Assembly (NCBI GenBank): GCA_000775715.1
Contig: JRWQ01000001.1
Coordinates: 124,001-188,000, forward strand
Source of the DNA: Vibrio tubiashii
Lineage (GTDB): Bacteria; Pseudomonadota; Gammaproteobacteria; Enterobacterales; Vibrionaceae
DNA: 64,000 nucleotides
Direction of reading: 5' to 3'
The notes under the pieces are model-generated. The model saw only the letters and a program-made list of their open reading frames with translations. It did no database searches and had not been told where the DNA came from. The translations under genes and the position numbers were made by a program. Shown here piece by piece: positions 9,825 through 18,629 of the stretch. Numbering within the stretch: the stretch's first letter is position 1; each line of letters starts with the position of its first letter.

Positions 9825-10133
9825 TTAAGCTTGTAACTTACGATGTACGTTGATCAGTTCTTCAATCAACTCACGTGCGAGCATTGAAGTCATGATATGG
9901 TCCTGCGCATGCACCATCACTAGATTGACTGGTACCTTACCTTGGCCTTCATCAAGCCCAATGAGCTCAGTTTGAACGCCGTGGGCACGTTTTGCTGCTG
10001 CAGTAGATTCCATCAATAATTGATCAACTTCTTCCCACTCACCTTTTTTAGCACATGATAACGCTTGCATCGCTAGACTTTTCGACTCACCAGCATTGAT
10101 AATAAGTTCCATTACGGTCGATTCGAGATCCAT
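9825..10133 (-). CDS. PTS lactose/cellobiose-family EIIA component
   Basis: A 102-residue all-helical EIIA of the lactose/chitobiose type (ChbA, LacF relatives). It accepts phosphate from HPr and passes it to the EIIB protein. The phosphorylated His lies in the motif MVHAQDH (His75 or His79 in this numbering). The start at ATG 10133 is supported by GGGAGAGG just upstream; a GTG at 10145 is in frame but less likely. It lies between EIIB and bglA, 57 bases before bglA. The matching EIIC is not in this operon but about 7 kb away (17169-18527). Confidence 0.88.
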   Translation of the reverse strand: MDLESTVMELIINAGESKSLAMQALSCAKKGEWEEVDQLLMESTAAAKRAHGVQTELIGLDEGQGKVPVNLVMVHAQDHIMTSMLARELIEELINVHRKLQA

Positions 10134-10224
10134 AACCTCTCCCACTAAATATTGTTAAAACTATGTAATTTACTATGACGAGGGCCCTAAGCTAAGCCCT
10201 CGTGTTGAAGTGTGTTCGTGCTGA

Positions 10225-10530
10225 TTAGCCGATCATCGCCAGTGCTTCGTCTAGGATCTTATCGCCTTTCATCATGCCGTAATCCATTTGGTTGATAACA
10301 GCAATCGGCTTATTCGCAGCATCTGCTTTCACTTTAAAATCGTTCAGCTTGTATTTGATTTGAGGACCAAGTAGGAAACAGTCGTACTTCGCTAGGTTTG
10401 CGTCGAACTCATCTAAACCAACCGCGTTAATTTCTACATCAATATTTTTCTGTTCAGCAGACTGAAGCATCTTCTTTACAACCATGCTTGTAGACATACC
10501 TGCAGCGCAACATAGTAGAATCTTAGTCAT
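10225..10530 (-). CDS. PTS lactose/cellobiose-family EIIB component
   Basis: A 101-residue cytoplasmic EIIB with the active Cys8 in LLCCAAGMSTSMVV, the P-loop of ChbB-type EIIB proteins. It also has the LLGPQIKYKL segment typical of the family. It takes phosphate from EIIA and gives it to the sugar bound by EIIC. It is the first gene of EIIB-EIIA-bglA. About 160 bases upstream is the TTGCA-N18-TGCAA promoter element shared with the porin and EIIC operons, which supplies the link to its missing EIIC partner. Confidence 0.88.
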   Translation of the reverse strand: MTKILLCCAAGMSTSMVVKKMLQSAEQKNIDVEINAVGLDEFDANLAKYDCFLLGPQIKYKLNDFKVKADAANKPIAVINQMDYGMMKGDKILDEALAMIG

Positions 10531-10690
10531 ATCTTCTTACCTTAAGTTTCTGTTTTTATTAAAATACAAGGGCAAACTGAACCCCATTTCAATTTGAGAT
10601 GCATTTCAGGTTCAACACTAAATAGCATCTTTTTTGGAAGGCCCTATCCGGTTGCCTATGATCGGATTATGTGGCTAAAGCTGAGACATT

Positions 10691-10731
10691 GTTATAACTG
10701 CTGTTGCAAATCTCTATGTCTTTTGGTGCAA
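10691..10731 (-). promoter_or_regulatory. Shared-operator promoter of the EIIB-EIIA-bglA operon (site 1)
   Basis: Inverted repeat TTGCA-N18-TGCAA at 10704-10731 and, exactly 7 bases further in the direction of transcription, a -10-like TATAAC (10691-10696). The element recurs with the same spacing before the porin and before EIIC. On the minus strand the centre reads GACATAGA, identical to site 2. The operator would overlap the -35 region, as expected for an AraC-type activator. Predicted transcription would start near 10683, leaving a leader of about 150 bases. Confidence 0.75.
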
Positions 10732-10858
10732 CACAACAATACTCAACACAATGCGCGTTGAGTTTTAGCAGAGAGTTAAGTTGGAGAGAAGCAAATAGAA
10801 TAGCGAAGCATAAACAGTAAAGATCCATAGATTTCGCTATTGGGGCACTAGCTTTGAT

Positions 10859-10888
10859 AAAAAAAGACCGATGCGCTGCGCATCGGTC
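10859..10888 (-). terminator. Rho-independent terminator after the esterase gene
   Basis: Stem of 10-11 bp (GACCGATGCGC and complement) with seven T residues after it on the minus strand, about 70 bases after the esterase stop codon. The rest of the 10531-10956 spacer holds site 1 and no gene that I can support. Confidence 0.9.
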
Positions 10889-10956
10889 AAGGTCAAAAAT
10901 AGTTCGGGGGAACTTACATAAACCTAAAAATATAGACAGTTTCAATGTGTTCAAAG

Positions 10957-11898
10957 TTACTTAAGATTTTCATCCAAAAACTCAATGACTTTTTCCATAA
11001 TTTCCGGCTGATACCATAGGAACCCCGCATGATCAGCTCCCTTAACAACGTAGCGTGTCGAATCCACACCCTTATCAATTAGCGCTTCGTGAAGAATTGC
11101 AGTTTGGCTCGGTGACACAATTGGATCTTTATCACCATGCATTAACAAAAATGGAGGAGTTTTATCAGAGATGTGAGTGATCGGGTTCGCGTAAGCCGCT
11201 TTGTCTAAATCACTCAGAATTGAACCGCCTTCCATAAATGGTACACCATTAACGAGCATCGCTTCTGGCGTTGCCGGAGACTCATGTTTCTTTTGTCTCT
11301 CTTCATCGTAGTCAGCACCAATGCGAGTTAAGTCAGATAAACCATATAGATCAATTGCGGCCTGCACATCACTGCTTTGATCTAGGTTAGCGCCCTTATC
11401 AAACTCTTTCATGCCGTTGGTTGTTGCTGTGATTGCAGCTAAGTAGCCCCCAGCAGATTCGCCCATAACAGCAATACGCTCTGGATCGATACCAAATTTT
11501 TCAGCATTCGCTCGCATATAACGTACCGCAGATTTTACATCTTGAAGCATACCTTCGAATTTAACCATTGGTACTACGCGATAGTCGATACTGGCCACTA
11601 CATAACCTGCACGAGCCATATCAACGCGTTGACCGATGAACTTGGTCTTCGGCGCATCCATAAAGCCACCACCAGTCACAAAAAGTACCGCAGGTAGGGG
11701 TTCTGGTGAGAATGGCTGTATAACATCCATCGATAACTTAATCGGACGGCCCATATTGTTAAACGTTTCTGAGTAAACAAAATCGGAATTAAGCCGAATG
11801 GGTGGAACACTCATTTCTACAGAGAGTTCAACGCTGTGATTATCTGCGGCCATCGCTGATGACGCAACCAGCGCAGTGAGGATTAGAATTTTCTTCAT
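10957..11898 (-). CDS. Exported alpha/beta-hydrolase, probable carbohydrate esterase
   Basis: 313 residues with a signal peptide ending at SAMAA (residue 18). The fold is that of the BD-FAE/Aes-type esterases. There is an oxyanion segment TGGGF (residues 75-79), the nucleophile Ser148 in GESAGG, an Asp in HGDKDPIV near residue 257 and a His in GADHAG near residue 292. Such enzymes remove acetyl or aromatic acyl groups from sugars. It is encoded 92 bases after the porin gene on the same strand, with a strong hairpin between them, so it is probably expressed at a lower level from the same promoter. In this context it may deacylate plant or algal rhamnosyl glucosides in the periplasm. The substrate is an inference. 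Confidence 0.78.
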   Translation of the reverse strand: MKKILILTALVASSAMAADNHSVELSVEMSVPPIRLNSDFVYSETFNNMGRPIKLSMDVIQPFSPEPLPAVLFVTGGGFMDAPKTKFIGQRVDMARAGYVVASIDYRVVPMVKFEGMLQDVKSAVRYMRANAEKFGIDPERIAVMGESAGGYLAAITATTNGMKEFDKGANLDQSSDVQAAIDLYGLSDLTRIGADYDEERQKKHESPATPEAMLVNGVPFMEGGSILSDLDKAAYANPITHISDKTPPFLLMHGDKDPIVSPSQTAILHEALIDKGVDSTRYVVKGADHAGFLWYQPEIMEKVIEFLDENLK

Positions 11899-11946
11899 GA
11901 TTATTCCTTATAACAATCAATGTGTTGTGATTGTTCAGTTGAGAAA

Positions 11947-11979
11947 CAATCAGCTATCAAAAACCTAGATAGCTGATTG
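11947..11979 (-). terminator. Intercistronic hairpin between porin and esterase
   Basis: Perfect 12-bp inverted repeat (CAATCAGCTATC and its complement, loop 9) followed by TTTCTC on the minus strand. The T tract is short, so partial termination or protection of the porin mRNA end is likely. Confidence 0.6.
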
Positions 11980-11990
11980 GACTGTATCGC

Positions 11991-13289
11991 TTAGAAGAAT
12001 GCTTCCATGCGGAAGCCAACACGCCACTCGTTGTTGACATCCAGATCAGTGATCGCTTGATCTCCGCCCACATAAGCAACGCTAAAATTCGTAATTGGGG
12101 CAATCCACGGCATTGTTTTCAGTTGAATTGAAGGCCCTGCGGCAATTTTATACATGTCGCCAGTATCACCATCAACACCATTTCGATTGGTCATATGGGC
12201 ATAAATCGCCTCATATTGCATAGAGATATGATTGGTCACTGGTTGATATACGTTCACACCCGCAAATACCTTTTGCTCAGTTTCGCTACCGTAATACATT
12301 GTACGACCTGGAAGCATAGGATTGACATCAACCAACTCAGTCACTGCTCGCTCCTCAGCACGATCGGTGTATTCATACACCAACGCGGGTTCAATCGTGA
12401 GATCGCCAAACTGATGTATCATGCCGTAATAAGATGCTCGCATTGACTTGTCATCTTCTTCGCTCAACACCGTAATGCGGTTGGTGTTTAGATATGGCGC
12501 GATAACCCCTTTACCTGCTTGAACGATAAAGGTGGAGTTACCATCCATGCCGAAATACGAGTCAAATTTGTATTTACCAAATACGCTTAGGGATTGGCGT
12601 TTTTGACCTTCATGGCGCGGAGGGAAGATACCATCGGTGACTCTGTCATGGAGCTCTTTCACAAAAGTACCACCAAATTCAGCTTGACCAATACGATACG
12701 CGAAATCACCAAACGCTCGCGACGGCTCTGCTGTATTTAATCGTACATCCCAGCCCGAAGGTTCGTCTTGGTTATAACCAATAGTCCAGTCAAAATTGGT
12801 GCCGTTATAACCAAAACCCGCATCGGCGTTAACTTCTCGAATGTTGTAAGCAAACAGTCGAATCCGTTCACTCGCGTATTTACGACCGGCCCAAATTGTC
12901 GCGTCCTTTGGTAAGAAATCCAGCCCTCCGTATTGAACAAAAAGCTGCTCGGCGTCAACAGATTTATCGCCATAACCAACCAGTTCAAAGGTCAAGCTTG
13001 CCCAATCATCTCCCTCGGTCACTTCATCCCAACGTTTGGTCATTGCGATGGCTGTGAACATGTCATGCCAATAACTGTTGGCCATATCGCCCATTTTACC
13101 GCGAGGATCTTGGTTGGGTCCGGTTGGGTCAATATGAAAAGCTAAATTCTTCGCTTTGCCGGTTTCAGCCGTAAAGTCACTGGCGACCATAGCATAGCCA
13201 TTAAATGTAAAATCATCAGCGTGCGTAGAGACAGAAGCGGTGGCGGCCAATGCTGCTGAAATCGCCACTACCAAGTTCATCTTCTTCAT
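11991..13289 (-). CDS. LamB/BglH-type outer-membrane carbohydrate porin
   Basis: 432 residues with a signal peptide (cleavage near STHA-DDF, residue 24) and the features of the maltoporin family: an N-terminal FNGYAMVASDF strand, WAGRKYASERIRLFAYNI near residue 140 and a C-terminal strand ending in Phe (RVGFRMEAFF). Family members form trimeric 18-strand barrels that pass di- and oligosaccharides or beta-glucosides. The gene has its own promoter with operator site 2 and is followed by the esterase gene. It probably admits the same glycoside as the PTS. I cannot assign a substrate from the sequence alone. Confidence 0.82.
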   Translation of the reverse strand: MKKMNLVVAISAALAATASVSTHADDFTFNGYAMVASDFTAETGKAKNLAFHIDPTGPNQDPRGKMGDMANSYWHDMFTAIAMTKRWDEVTEGDDWASLTFELVGYGDKSVDAEQLFVQYGGLDFLPKDATIWAGRKYASERIRLFAYNIREVNADAGFGYNGTNFDWTIGYNQDEPSGWDVRLNTAEPSRAFGDFAYRIGQAEFGGTFVKELHDRVTDGIFPPRHEGQKRQSLSVFGKYKFDSYFGMDGNSTFIVQAGKGVIAPYLNTNRITVLSEEDDKSMRASYYGMIHQFGDLTIEPALVYEYTDRAEERAVTELVDVNPMLPGRTMYYGSETEQKVFAGVNVYQPVTNHISMQYEAIYAHMTNRNGVDGDTGDMYKIAAGPSIQLKTMPWIAPITNFSVAYVGGDQAITDLDVNNEWRVGFRMEAFF

Positions 13290-13434
13290 TTAAAATACTC
13301 CGTTATATGTATTTCCTGAGACACCCTTATATTTATTTAATTGGTGTTCTCACTTTTTTGAATAATGACAATTTGTTACTAATGAGTTTTGTCATATTCA
13401 ATGAAAATTATTATGCGGACTATTTTTAATAATT

Positions 13435-13475
13435 GTTATAACTGATATTGCACTTATCTATGTCGATTGATGCAA
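13435..13475 (-). promoter_or_regulatory. Shared-operator promoter of the porin-esterase unit (site 2)
   Basis: TTGCA-N18-TGCAA at 13448-13475, then 7 bases, then TATAAC (13435-13440). The ten bases GTTATAACTG on the plus strand are identical to those at site 1 and are equally spaced. It lies between the terminator of the AraC gene and the porin start, about 150 bases before the porin ATG. Confidence 0.75.
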
Positions 13476-13486
13476 AGTATAAATAC

Positions 13487-13514
13487 AAAAAACCAGCATA
13501 CGCTGGCTTTTTTT
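13487..13514 (-). terminator. Terminator of the EIIC-GH78-AraC operon
   Basis: Stem around CCAGC / GCTGG flanked by A and T runs, so it can work in both directions. It lies 28 bases after the AraC gene and separates it from the porin promoter. Confidence 0.85.
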
Positions 13515-13541
13515 GCAAATAAATACTACCGAATCATCAAT

Positions 13542-14483
13542 CTATCGAATAGAATCTCGATACTCCTTGACACTCACATTGTACTTTTCTTTAAACACAC
13601 GATAAAAGTGTGATGCATTCTCATACCCTGTCATATTAATGACATCAATAATAGAATGATCGGTGTACTTCAATAAATAAATTGCACGTTCGATACGTTT
13701 TTCGATCACCAATTCACTGAATGTTTTTCCCGTGTAACTCTTAAGTAAGCGACTGACCTTATAGTTTGGCTGATGAATCTTTTCGGCAATCACTTTGAGG
13801 CTAGCAGTTTGATAGTTTTCATCAATATACTTCAAGACCATTAATGCTAAGGAATCAATATAATTAGAGCTAACATAATAGTCACTATTATCTACACTTG
13901 ATAGCAAGTCAGTAAGCAGCAAACCAACAAGAAAGTGCACTCGCATTTGCTTCAGCACCTTCTCACTGTATATCTCATTAATAATATTACAGACCGATGT
14001 TTGTATTCCCTTATCTTCACTGACTTTAAAGTGAACGTGTTCCCCTAGTTTATTCTTACCATTAATTGAAGATAAAATAAATTTGGTAATCAAGTTTTCA
14101 TCATCAAACAATGATATTATTCTAGCAATATAATCCGCTTCAATAAGAAAGTTGATTATTATATCGTCCTCACCAGTCACTTCTATTTCATGCTGAGCAT
14201 ATTGATTTAGGAGTAACATTTCACCGGCTTTTAATTCGATATTTTTTCCATTAACAACCTGACGCATTGTGCCGCTATAGACGTACACCAGTTCAATAAA
14301 ATCATGCGAATGCATGGGCACTGCAATAAAACGAGTATGCTTTTCAATAAGTATATGCCTGTCGTGGTAAAAATCTCCCTCTAACCTTTTAATAAACACG
14401 GGGTTAAAAGGTTTACCCTCTATAATATCGCGTTCTTTATCAGTATAAGAAAGCAAGTACTCACGTACTTTCGCATCAAGCAT
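13542..14483 (-). CDS. AraC-family transcriptional regulator, likely regulator of the rhamnosyl-glucoside genes
   Basis: About 313 residues: an N-terminal cupin-type ligand domain (VPMHSHDFIELVYVYSG near residue 70) and a C-terminal AraC DNA-binding domain with two helix-turn-helix units (IAEKIHQPNYKVSRLLK and VINMTGYENASHFYRVFKEKY). The ATG at 14483 has AAGG six bases upstream. An ATG at 14507, one base after the GH78 stop codon, is in frame and would give 321 residues. It is the third gene of EIIC-GH78-AraC. The operon's promoter carries operator site 3, so autoregulation is likely. It is the natural candidate to bind all three TTGCA-N18-TGCAA sites, although RhaS cannot be ruled out. Confidence 0.82.
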   Translation of the reverse strand: MLDAKVREYLLSYTDKERDIIEGKPFNPVFIKRLEGDFYHDRHILIEKHTRFIAVPMHSHDFIELVYVYSGTMRQVVNGKNIELKAGEMLLLNQYAQHEIEVTGEDDIIINFLIEADYIARIISLFDDENLITKFILSSINGKNKLGEHVHFKVSEDKGIQTSVCNIINEIYSEKVLKQMRVHFLVGLLLTDLLSSVDNSDYYVSSNYIDSLALMVLKYIDENYQTASLKVIAEKIHQPNYKVSRLLKSYTGKTFSELVIEKRIERAIYLLKYTDHSIIDVINMTGYENASHFYRVFKEKYNVSVKEYRDSIR

Positions 14484-14508
14484 ATCTAGCCTTTTAACAG
14501 CAACCATC

Positions 14509-17163
14509 TCAAGCGCTTAATAAATCAGTCTTTAATGACAGTTGCAACTCTGTTGTCTCAGATATGTCGAACTGCACTAGATTTTCAGTCACTACGGCCT
14601 TAGGCATGGGCTTGATGCTCTCCAGCCAATCTTTCGGCAAAATTAATCGCGCAGACACTAACCCAACCGGCACACGCACTTTAAGTAGAATCTGGCCATT
14701 GTGCTTGCGTTGCCAACAGCAACGGATCTCGCCACGAGCCGAGTCAAAACGGCAATCTACCTGCTCAATTTTTGGCTCAAAATAGGGTTGAATGGTCACT
14801 CTGTCTGCCGCGCAAGCGTTGGAATCGATTGAGATACCAGCAAGTCCACTATAAAACCAAGATACGTAAGAGCTAAACATGGCATGGTTGTATGACCCAT
14901 TGTAATTCTCACCAAAAAATTCATTCAACGAACCACTGTTGTCTTGCAGCATACTTGGGATACCGGTTTGGTTAGTCAACCATGGGTACACCAGTTGATT
15001 TAGGCCATAACGATTCGCGATTTGGTAAAAGAAACTTTGACCGAAAATACCACACTCTATATCGTAGCCGCCGTCTTGTACCTGCGCTTTGAATGTCGAA
15101 ATTAACGGGTGTGGGTCACTCTCGAGTTCAAAATAGAGTGCAAAGACATAGCTCGTTTGACTACGGTCAGCATAACTGCCGTCACTGTTTCGAAAACGTT
15201 TGATTAGATTTGCCTTACACTCCAACGCTTGCTGGTGGTATCTCGCATATTTATCTTCACATCCTCCAATGTGGCACAGCTCTACCATTAGCGTTAGATG
15301 GTAGTAATAGAAACAAGCGGCGGTAAAAGCCAGTGCGGGAGAACCGTTCTTAACATTAGCTTTGTCTGCAACTTTACTTCCCCAATCTCCCAAGCAAAAT
15401 TGCTCAAGTTTATATTGATCGAGCGTTTTTAAATGATTCAACTGACGCTCTAGAGCAGGTAGTTGTTCGATAACAAATGTTTGGTCACCATAATACTGAT
15501 AATGGGTTTTGATTAAGTAAGGCACTGCCAACTGCCAACCTAACGGTCCGGCCCCCTCGCCTGTACCCTTGGTCTGAATCCCCATAAAAGGCGCAGTTTC
15601 TGGAAATCCACCATTAACTCTTTGCTCAGAAACGAAGTCTTGTACTGTTTTCTTATAAAGCTGTTCAGAGTCAAACATCATAGATTGTGAATGCGCCAAG
15701 GCGACCATATCACCACCATAGGCAAGCCTTTCACGCGCACAATCCTCGATCACAGAGTGAATATTATTAAGCTTGGTGATCTCAGCTGCGCGGTATAACC
15801 GATTCATTGCGTCATCTGAGCAGCTAAACTGACCTTTTGGCGCTAGCGAAGTATTGGCGTAAATCGCTTTGATGTCTCGCAGTTGTTCTAACGTGATACC
15901 TTTTACCTGAACATACCTAAACGAATGGTAACAATACCGGTTAGTAAAATGCATCGTGCCTTGCCGGCATATACAACAATCTCTTTGCTCTGCACGCTCA
16001 GGAGCTCCCGGTCCACCAGGAACGATGACGTTTGGCTCAACCTCTTTACCCACGAAACCAGCGAGTGTTGAATCCGTGTCTAACGTCTCTGTTTTAGAAA
16101 GCTGTTCACTATACAAAAACTCAACTTCATCACCCTCTTGACCAGTAAGTTCCACATCAATAAAACCACTGATCATTGTCCCAAAGTCAATGATATGCTC
16201 AGTCGAGGAACGCGAATGGATCTGTGTGGGCGTCACTTCGTCACTACGACAAATTTTATCAAGGTAACTTGCCTTTAACGCCCCGGTAGGGCCTGCGCAG
16301 ACTGCCGCCTGTTGCCACGTAGGGTTAGCGAGACTCTGATGACCATCTACAGGCTCAAGAAGCCTAAAATCAATCACTTCACCTAGATATAAGTTATTAA
16401 ACAAATATGGACCATCAGCGTATTCCCAACTAACATCTGTGGGCAAAATAACTCGTTTGCCATCCTGACCCGTTAGTATTATATCAGCGAGCAAGGATAA
16501 CGGACCTGTTGTTAGGTTGCTACGCAAATTGTATTTACCAAACAAGGTCAATGGTGCTGGGTTATACCAACCATTCGCCAATTCGACGATCAGCTCGTTG
16601 TCACCTTGACGCAAATAATCAGATATATCAAACGTGTCGTAATACACCAACTCTGCATAATTAGTCCAATCATTATTCAACTCATAGTTAGAAACTTTTC
16701 GACCATTTACAAACAGGGTGTAATATCCCAATCCGACGATATGCACAAGCGCATCTATTGTCGGCTCAGCGATCGCTAACTTCTTCCTAAATACTGGATT
16801 GTGGCAGCGGTCATAGTAGTGTTCGTCAGCAACAAGGGAAGTGTTCGCACAAATCCAACTGCCATTAAATTTCCCTTTATTACCAGTGACTATGGATGTA
16901 CTAAGAACTTGAACTTCACCATCAACACCATGAACTGTGAATTCAATTTCGTAGCCACAACTAGGTGTAAGCTCAATATCAGCCAAGGTATAGCAACTCT
17001 CGCTGCTATACACTTCTTGGATGTGAACCGTTTCAGAATTACTGGAGAGCTTGAAGGTATAATGAGACTGTTTAAAGTCCACCAGCCATCGACACTGGAT
17101 AGGTAAAGTATCTACCGTCACTAATCCATGCTTTCCATTAACTGTTAGGCTATTCAACATCAT
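14509..17163 (-). CDS. Cytoplasmic GH78 alpha-L-rhamnosidase
   Basis: 884 residues with the domain order of GH78: N-terminal beta-sandwich and carbohydrate-binding-like domains (FVNGRKVSNYEL near residue 151, DWTNYAELVYYDTFDIS near 165), the (alpha/alpha)6 catalytic domain from about residue 445, and a C-terminal beta-sandwich. The acid-motif region reads DCARERLAYGGD (residues 474-485), shorter than the usual DCPxRERxGWxGD but keeping the Glu. The base-side region has LNEFFGENYNGSYNHAM (Glu748, His760), then FYSGLAGI. There is no signal peptide, so it acts in the cytoplasm on an imported rhamnoside. It starts five bases after the EIIC stop codon and is tightly coupled to the AraC gene after it. 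L-rhamnose set free here would feed the adjacent rhaB-rhaA-rhaD-fucO pathway. Confidence 0.88.
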   Translation of the reverse strand: MMLNSLTVNGKHGLVTVDTLPIQCRWLVDFKQSHYTFKLSSNSETVHIQEVYSSESCYTLADIELTPSCGYEIEFTVHGVDGEVQVLSTSIVTGNKGKFNGSWICANTSLVADEHYYDRCHNPVFRKKLAIAEPTIDALVHIVGLGYYTLFVNGRKVSNYELNNDWTNYAELVYYDTFDISDYLRQGDNELIVELANGWYNPAPLTLFGKYNLRSNLTTGPLSLLADIILTGQDGKRVILPTDVSWEYADGPYLFNNLYLGEVIDFRLLEPVDGHQSLANPTWQQAAVCAGPTGALKASYLDKICRSDEVTPTQIHSRSSTEHIIDFGTMISGFIDVELTGQEGDEVEFLYSEQLSKTETLDTDSTLAGFVGKEVEPNVIVPGGPGAPERAEQRDCCICRQGTMHFTNRYCYHSFRYVQVKGITLEQLRDIKAIYANTSLAPKGQFSCSDDAMNRLYRAAEITKLNNIHSVIEDCARERLAYGGDMVALAHSQSMMFDSEQLYKKTVQDFVSEQRVNGGFPETAPFMGIQTKGTGEGAGPLGWQLAVPYLIKTHYQYYGDQTFVIEQLPALERQLNHLKTLDQYKLEQFCLGDWGSKVADKANVKNGSPALAFTAACFYYYHLTLMVELCHIGGCEDKYARYHQQALECKANLIKRFRNSDGSYADRSQTSYVFALYFELESDPHPLISTFKAQVQDGGYDIECGIFGQSFFYQIANRYGLNQLVYPWLTNQTGIPSMLQDNSGSLNEFFGENYNGSYNHAMFSSYVSWFYSGLAGISIDSNACAADRVTIQPYFEPKIEQVDCRFDSARGEIRCCWQRKHNGQILLKVRVPVGLVSARLILPKDWLESIKPMPKAVVTENLVQFDISETTELQLSLKTDLLSA

Positions 17164-17168
17164 AAAGC

Positions 17169-18527
17169 TTATGCTCTCACTTCTGATGACTGTTCAGCTT
17201 CAAATTGCTCGCGAGCACGTTTCTGCTCCGTAATCTGAGCTTGTCTCTGTTCTTCAGTTTCTTCAGCAAATGCAATGCGATCAGCAACCTTAAAGAAGAA
17301 ATACCAGCCAGCAAAGCGAATACCTAACGCGACGCACTGGAACGCAGCTATCTTCCAACTACCCTGCATAAAACCAGATACAATAACTGGCATACCAGCA
17401 GGAGTCATGACACCGGCTACCGCAGGTAATACACCCGCAACCGTTAAGTAGTATGCGGCAGCTAAAATCACCGAGTTGAGCAGAATGTAAGGGATTGCCA
17501 ATGCAAAGTTCATAACCAACGGAACACCGTAAGCCATTGGTTCTCCGATAGTAAATACCGCAGGTGGAACAGCGATGCGTCCTAGAGTTCTATAACGCTG
17601 GCTTCGAGCCATGAACGCCAACATAAATGCTAGTGGTAACAAGTCACCAGCGGTATATGTCATAAAGAATGCGAAACCCGTAATGTTTGGAGTAGCGGCA
17701 CCTGCAGAAAACGCCGCAAGTTGCGCGGCATCCATCGCAAACCATATTGGAGCAACAATACCCAAAGTAATCGCGTGACCGTGTAAGCCAAAGAACCACA
17801 GTGTCTGAGTAACAATAGAAACGATAATAACCGATCCAATACCCGAACCTAAATTTGTTAGTGGTGTTTGAATGACGCTGTAAATGATCTCGTGAACACT
17901 GCCTAAATCATTAACTGTGATGGTTGCGGATAGAACGGTAAAACTGGTTAAGATAATTAAACCAGGTACCAATGCCGAGAATGACTTAGAGATAAACTCT
18001 GGCACTCCATCGGGCATTTTTATAATTAAACCTTTTTGGGTTATCCACACGAACGTTCGGGCTGATATGAATGCGACCATAATCCCGGTAAACAACCCCA
18101 TTGCACCCAGCCAAGTGTTAGGGATACTAAATGCTTGGCCGAGTGGTCCCATCTCACCTAGCTCGTACGGAGTAAGAATAAAGAACGATATCATGGATAT
18201 CAAACCCGCCGTGAACCCATCCACATCAAAGCTTTTAGCCAGCGTATAAGCGACAGAAAAGGCGACAAGTACTGCTAGAAAGTTGTTGGTAAAGTTGATT
18301 GGGATATCAAAAAACTGAGCGAGATTATGAGTTGCAATAAACTCTTGGTAAGCCGCAATGGGCAAGACTTTCAGTAGCGTCGCAAAGGAACTCATGATGG
18401 TAGCGGGTAAGACCAACATCATTCCTCGCATAATGGATTGCAGATATCTATTCTGCCCAATTTTTTGCATTACAGCCATTAAGCTATCCTGCATTTTAGT
18501 AGTGTCAATATTCATATTTTCAACCAT
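17169..18527 (-). CDS. PTS lactose/cellobiose-family EIIC permease
   Basis: 452 residues and about ten membrane segments, of the ChbC/CelB type. The N-terminus (MQKIGQNRYLQSIMRGM) and the sugar-site segment FTIGEPMAYGVPLVMN near residue 335 fit the family, as does FGLHGHAITLGIVAPIW near residue 240. It imports a beta-glucoside-like sugar and presents it to EIIB for phosphorylation. No EIIB or EIIA domain is attached; the matching proteins are encoded at 9825-10530 under the same kind of operator. It is the first gene of an operon with the rhamnosidase, so the imported sugar is probably a rhamnosyl glucoside. A second start at 18515 is possible. Confidence 0.88.
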   Translation of the reverse strand: MVENMNIDTTKMQDSLMAVMQKIGQNRYLQSIMRGMMLVLPATIMSSFATLLKVLPIAAYQEFIATHNLAQFFDIPINFTNNFLAVLVAFSVAYTLAKSFDVDGFTAGLISMISFFILTPYELGEMGPLGQAFSIPNTWLGAMGLFTGIMVAFISARTFVWITQKGLIIKMPDGVPEFISKSFSALVPGLIILTSFTVLSATITVNDLGSVHEIIYSVIQTPLTNLGSGIGSVIIVSIVTQTLWFFGLHGHAITLGIVAPIWFAMDAAQLAAFSAGAATPNITGFAFFMTYTAGDLLPLAFMLAFMARSQRYRTLGRIAVPPAVFTIGEPMAYGVPLVMNFALAIPYILLNSVILAAAYYLTVAGVLPAVAGVMTPAGMPVIVSGFMQGSWKIAAFQCVALGIRFAGWYFFFKVADRIAFAEETEEQRQAQITEQKRAREQFEAEQSSEVRA

Positions 18528-18629
18528 TTCACTAATTTATAATTGACTGTTTATAATCAAGAACTGAATATTCATCCGTTATACAGTTCTAATTTGATAG
18601 TGAAATGATAGAAACTTCTAGGGAATACT

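Noticed and set aside
10667..10954. An open frame of 95 codons on the minus strand in the EIIB-esterase spacer
   Set aside because: It runs through the esterase terminator and the shared operator site 1, has no ribosome site and gives an unlike-protein sequence. It is a chance frame.
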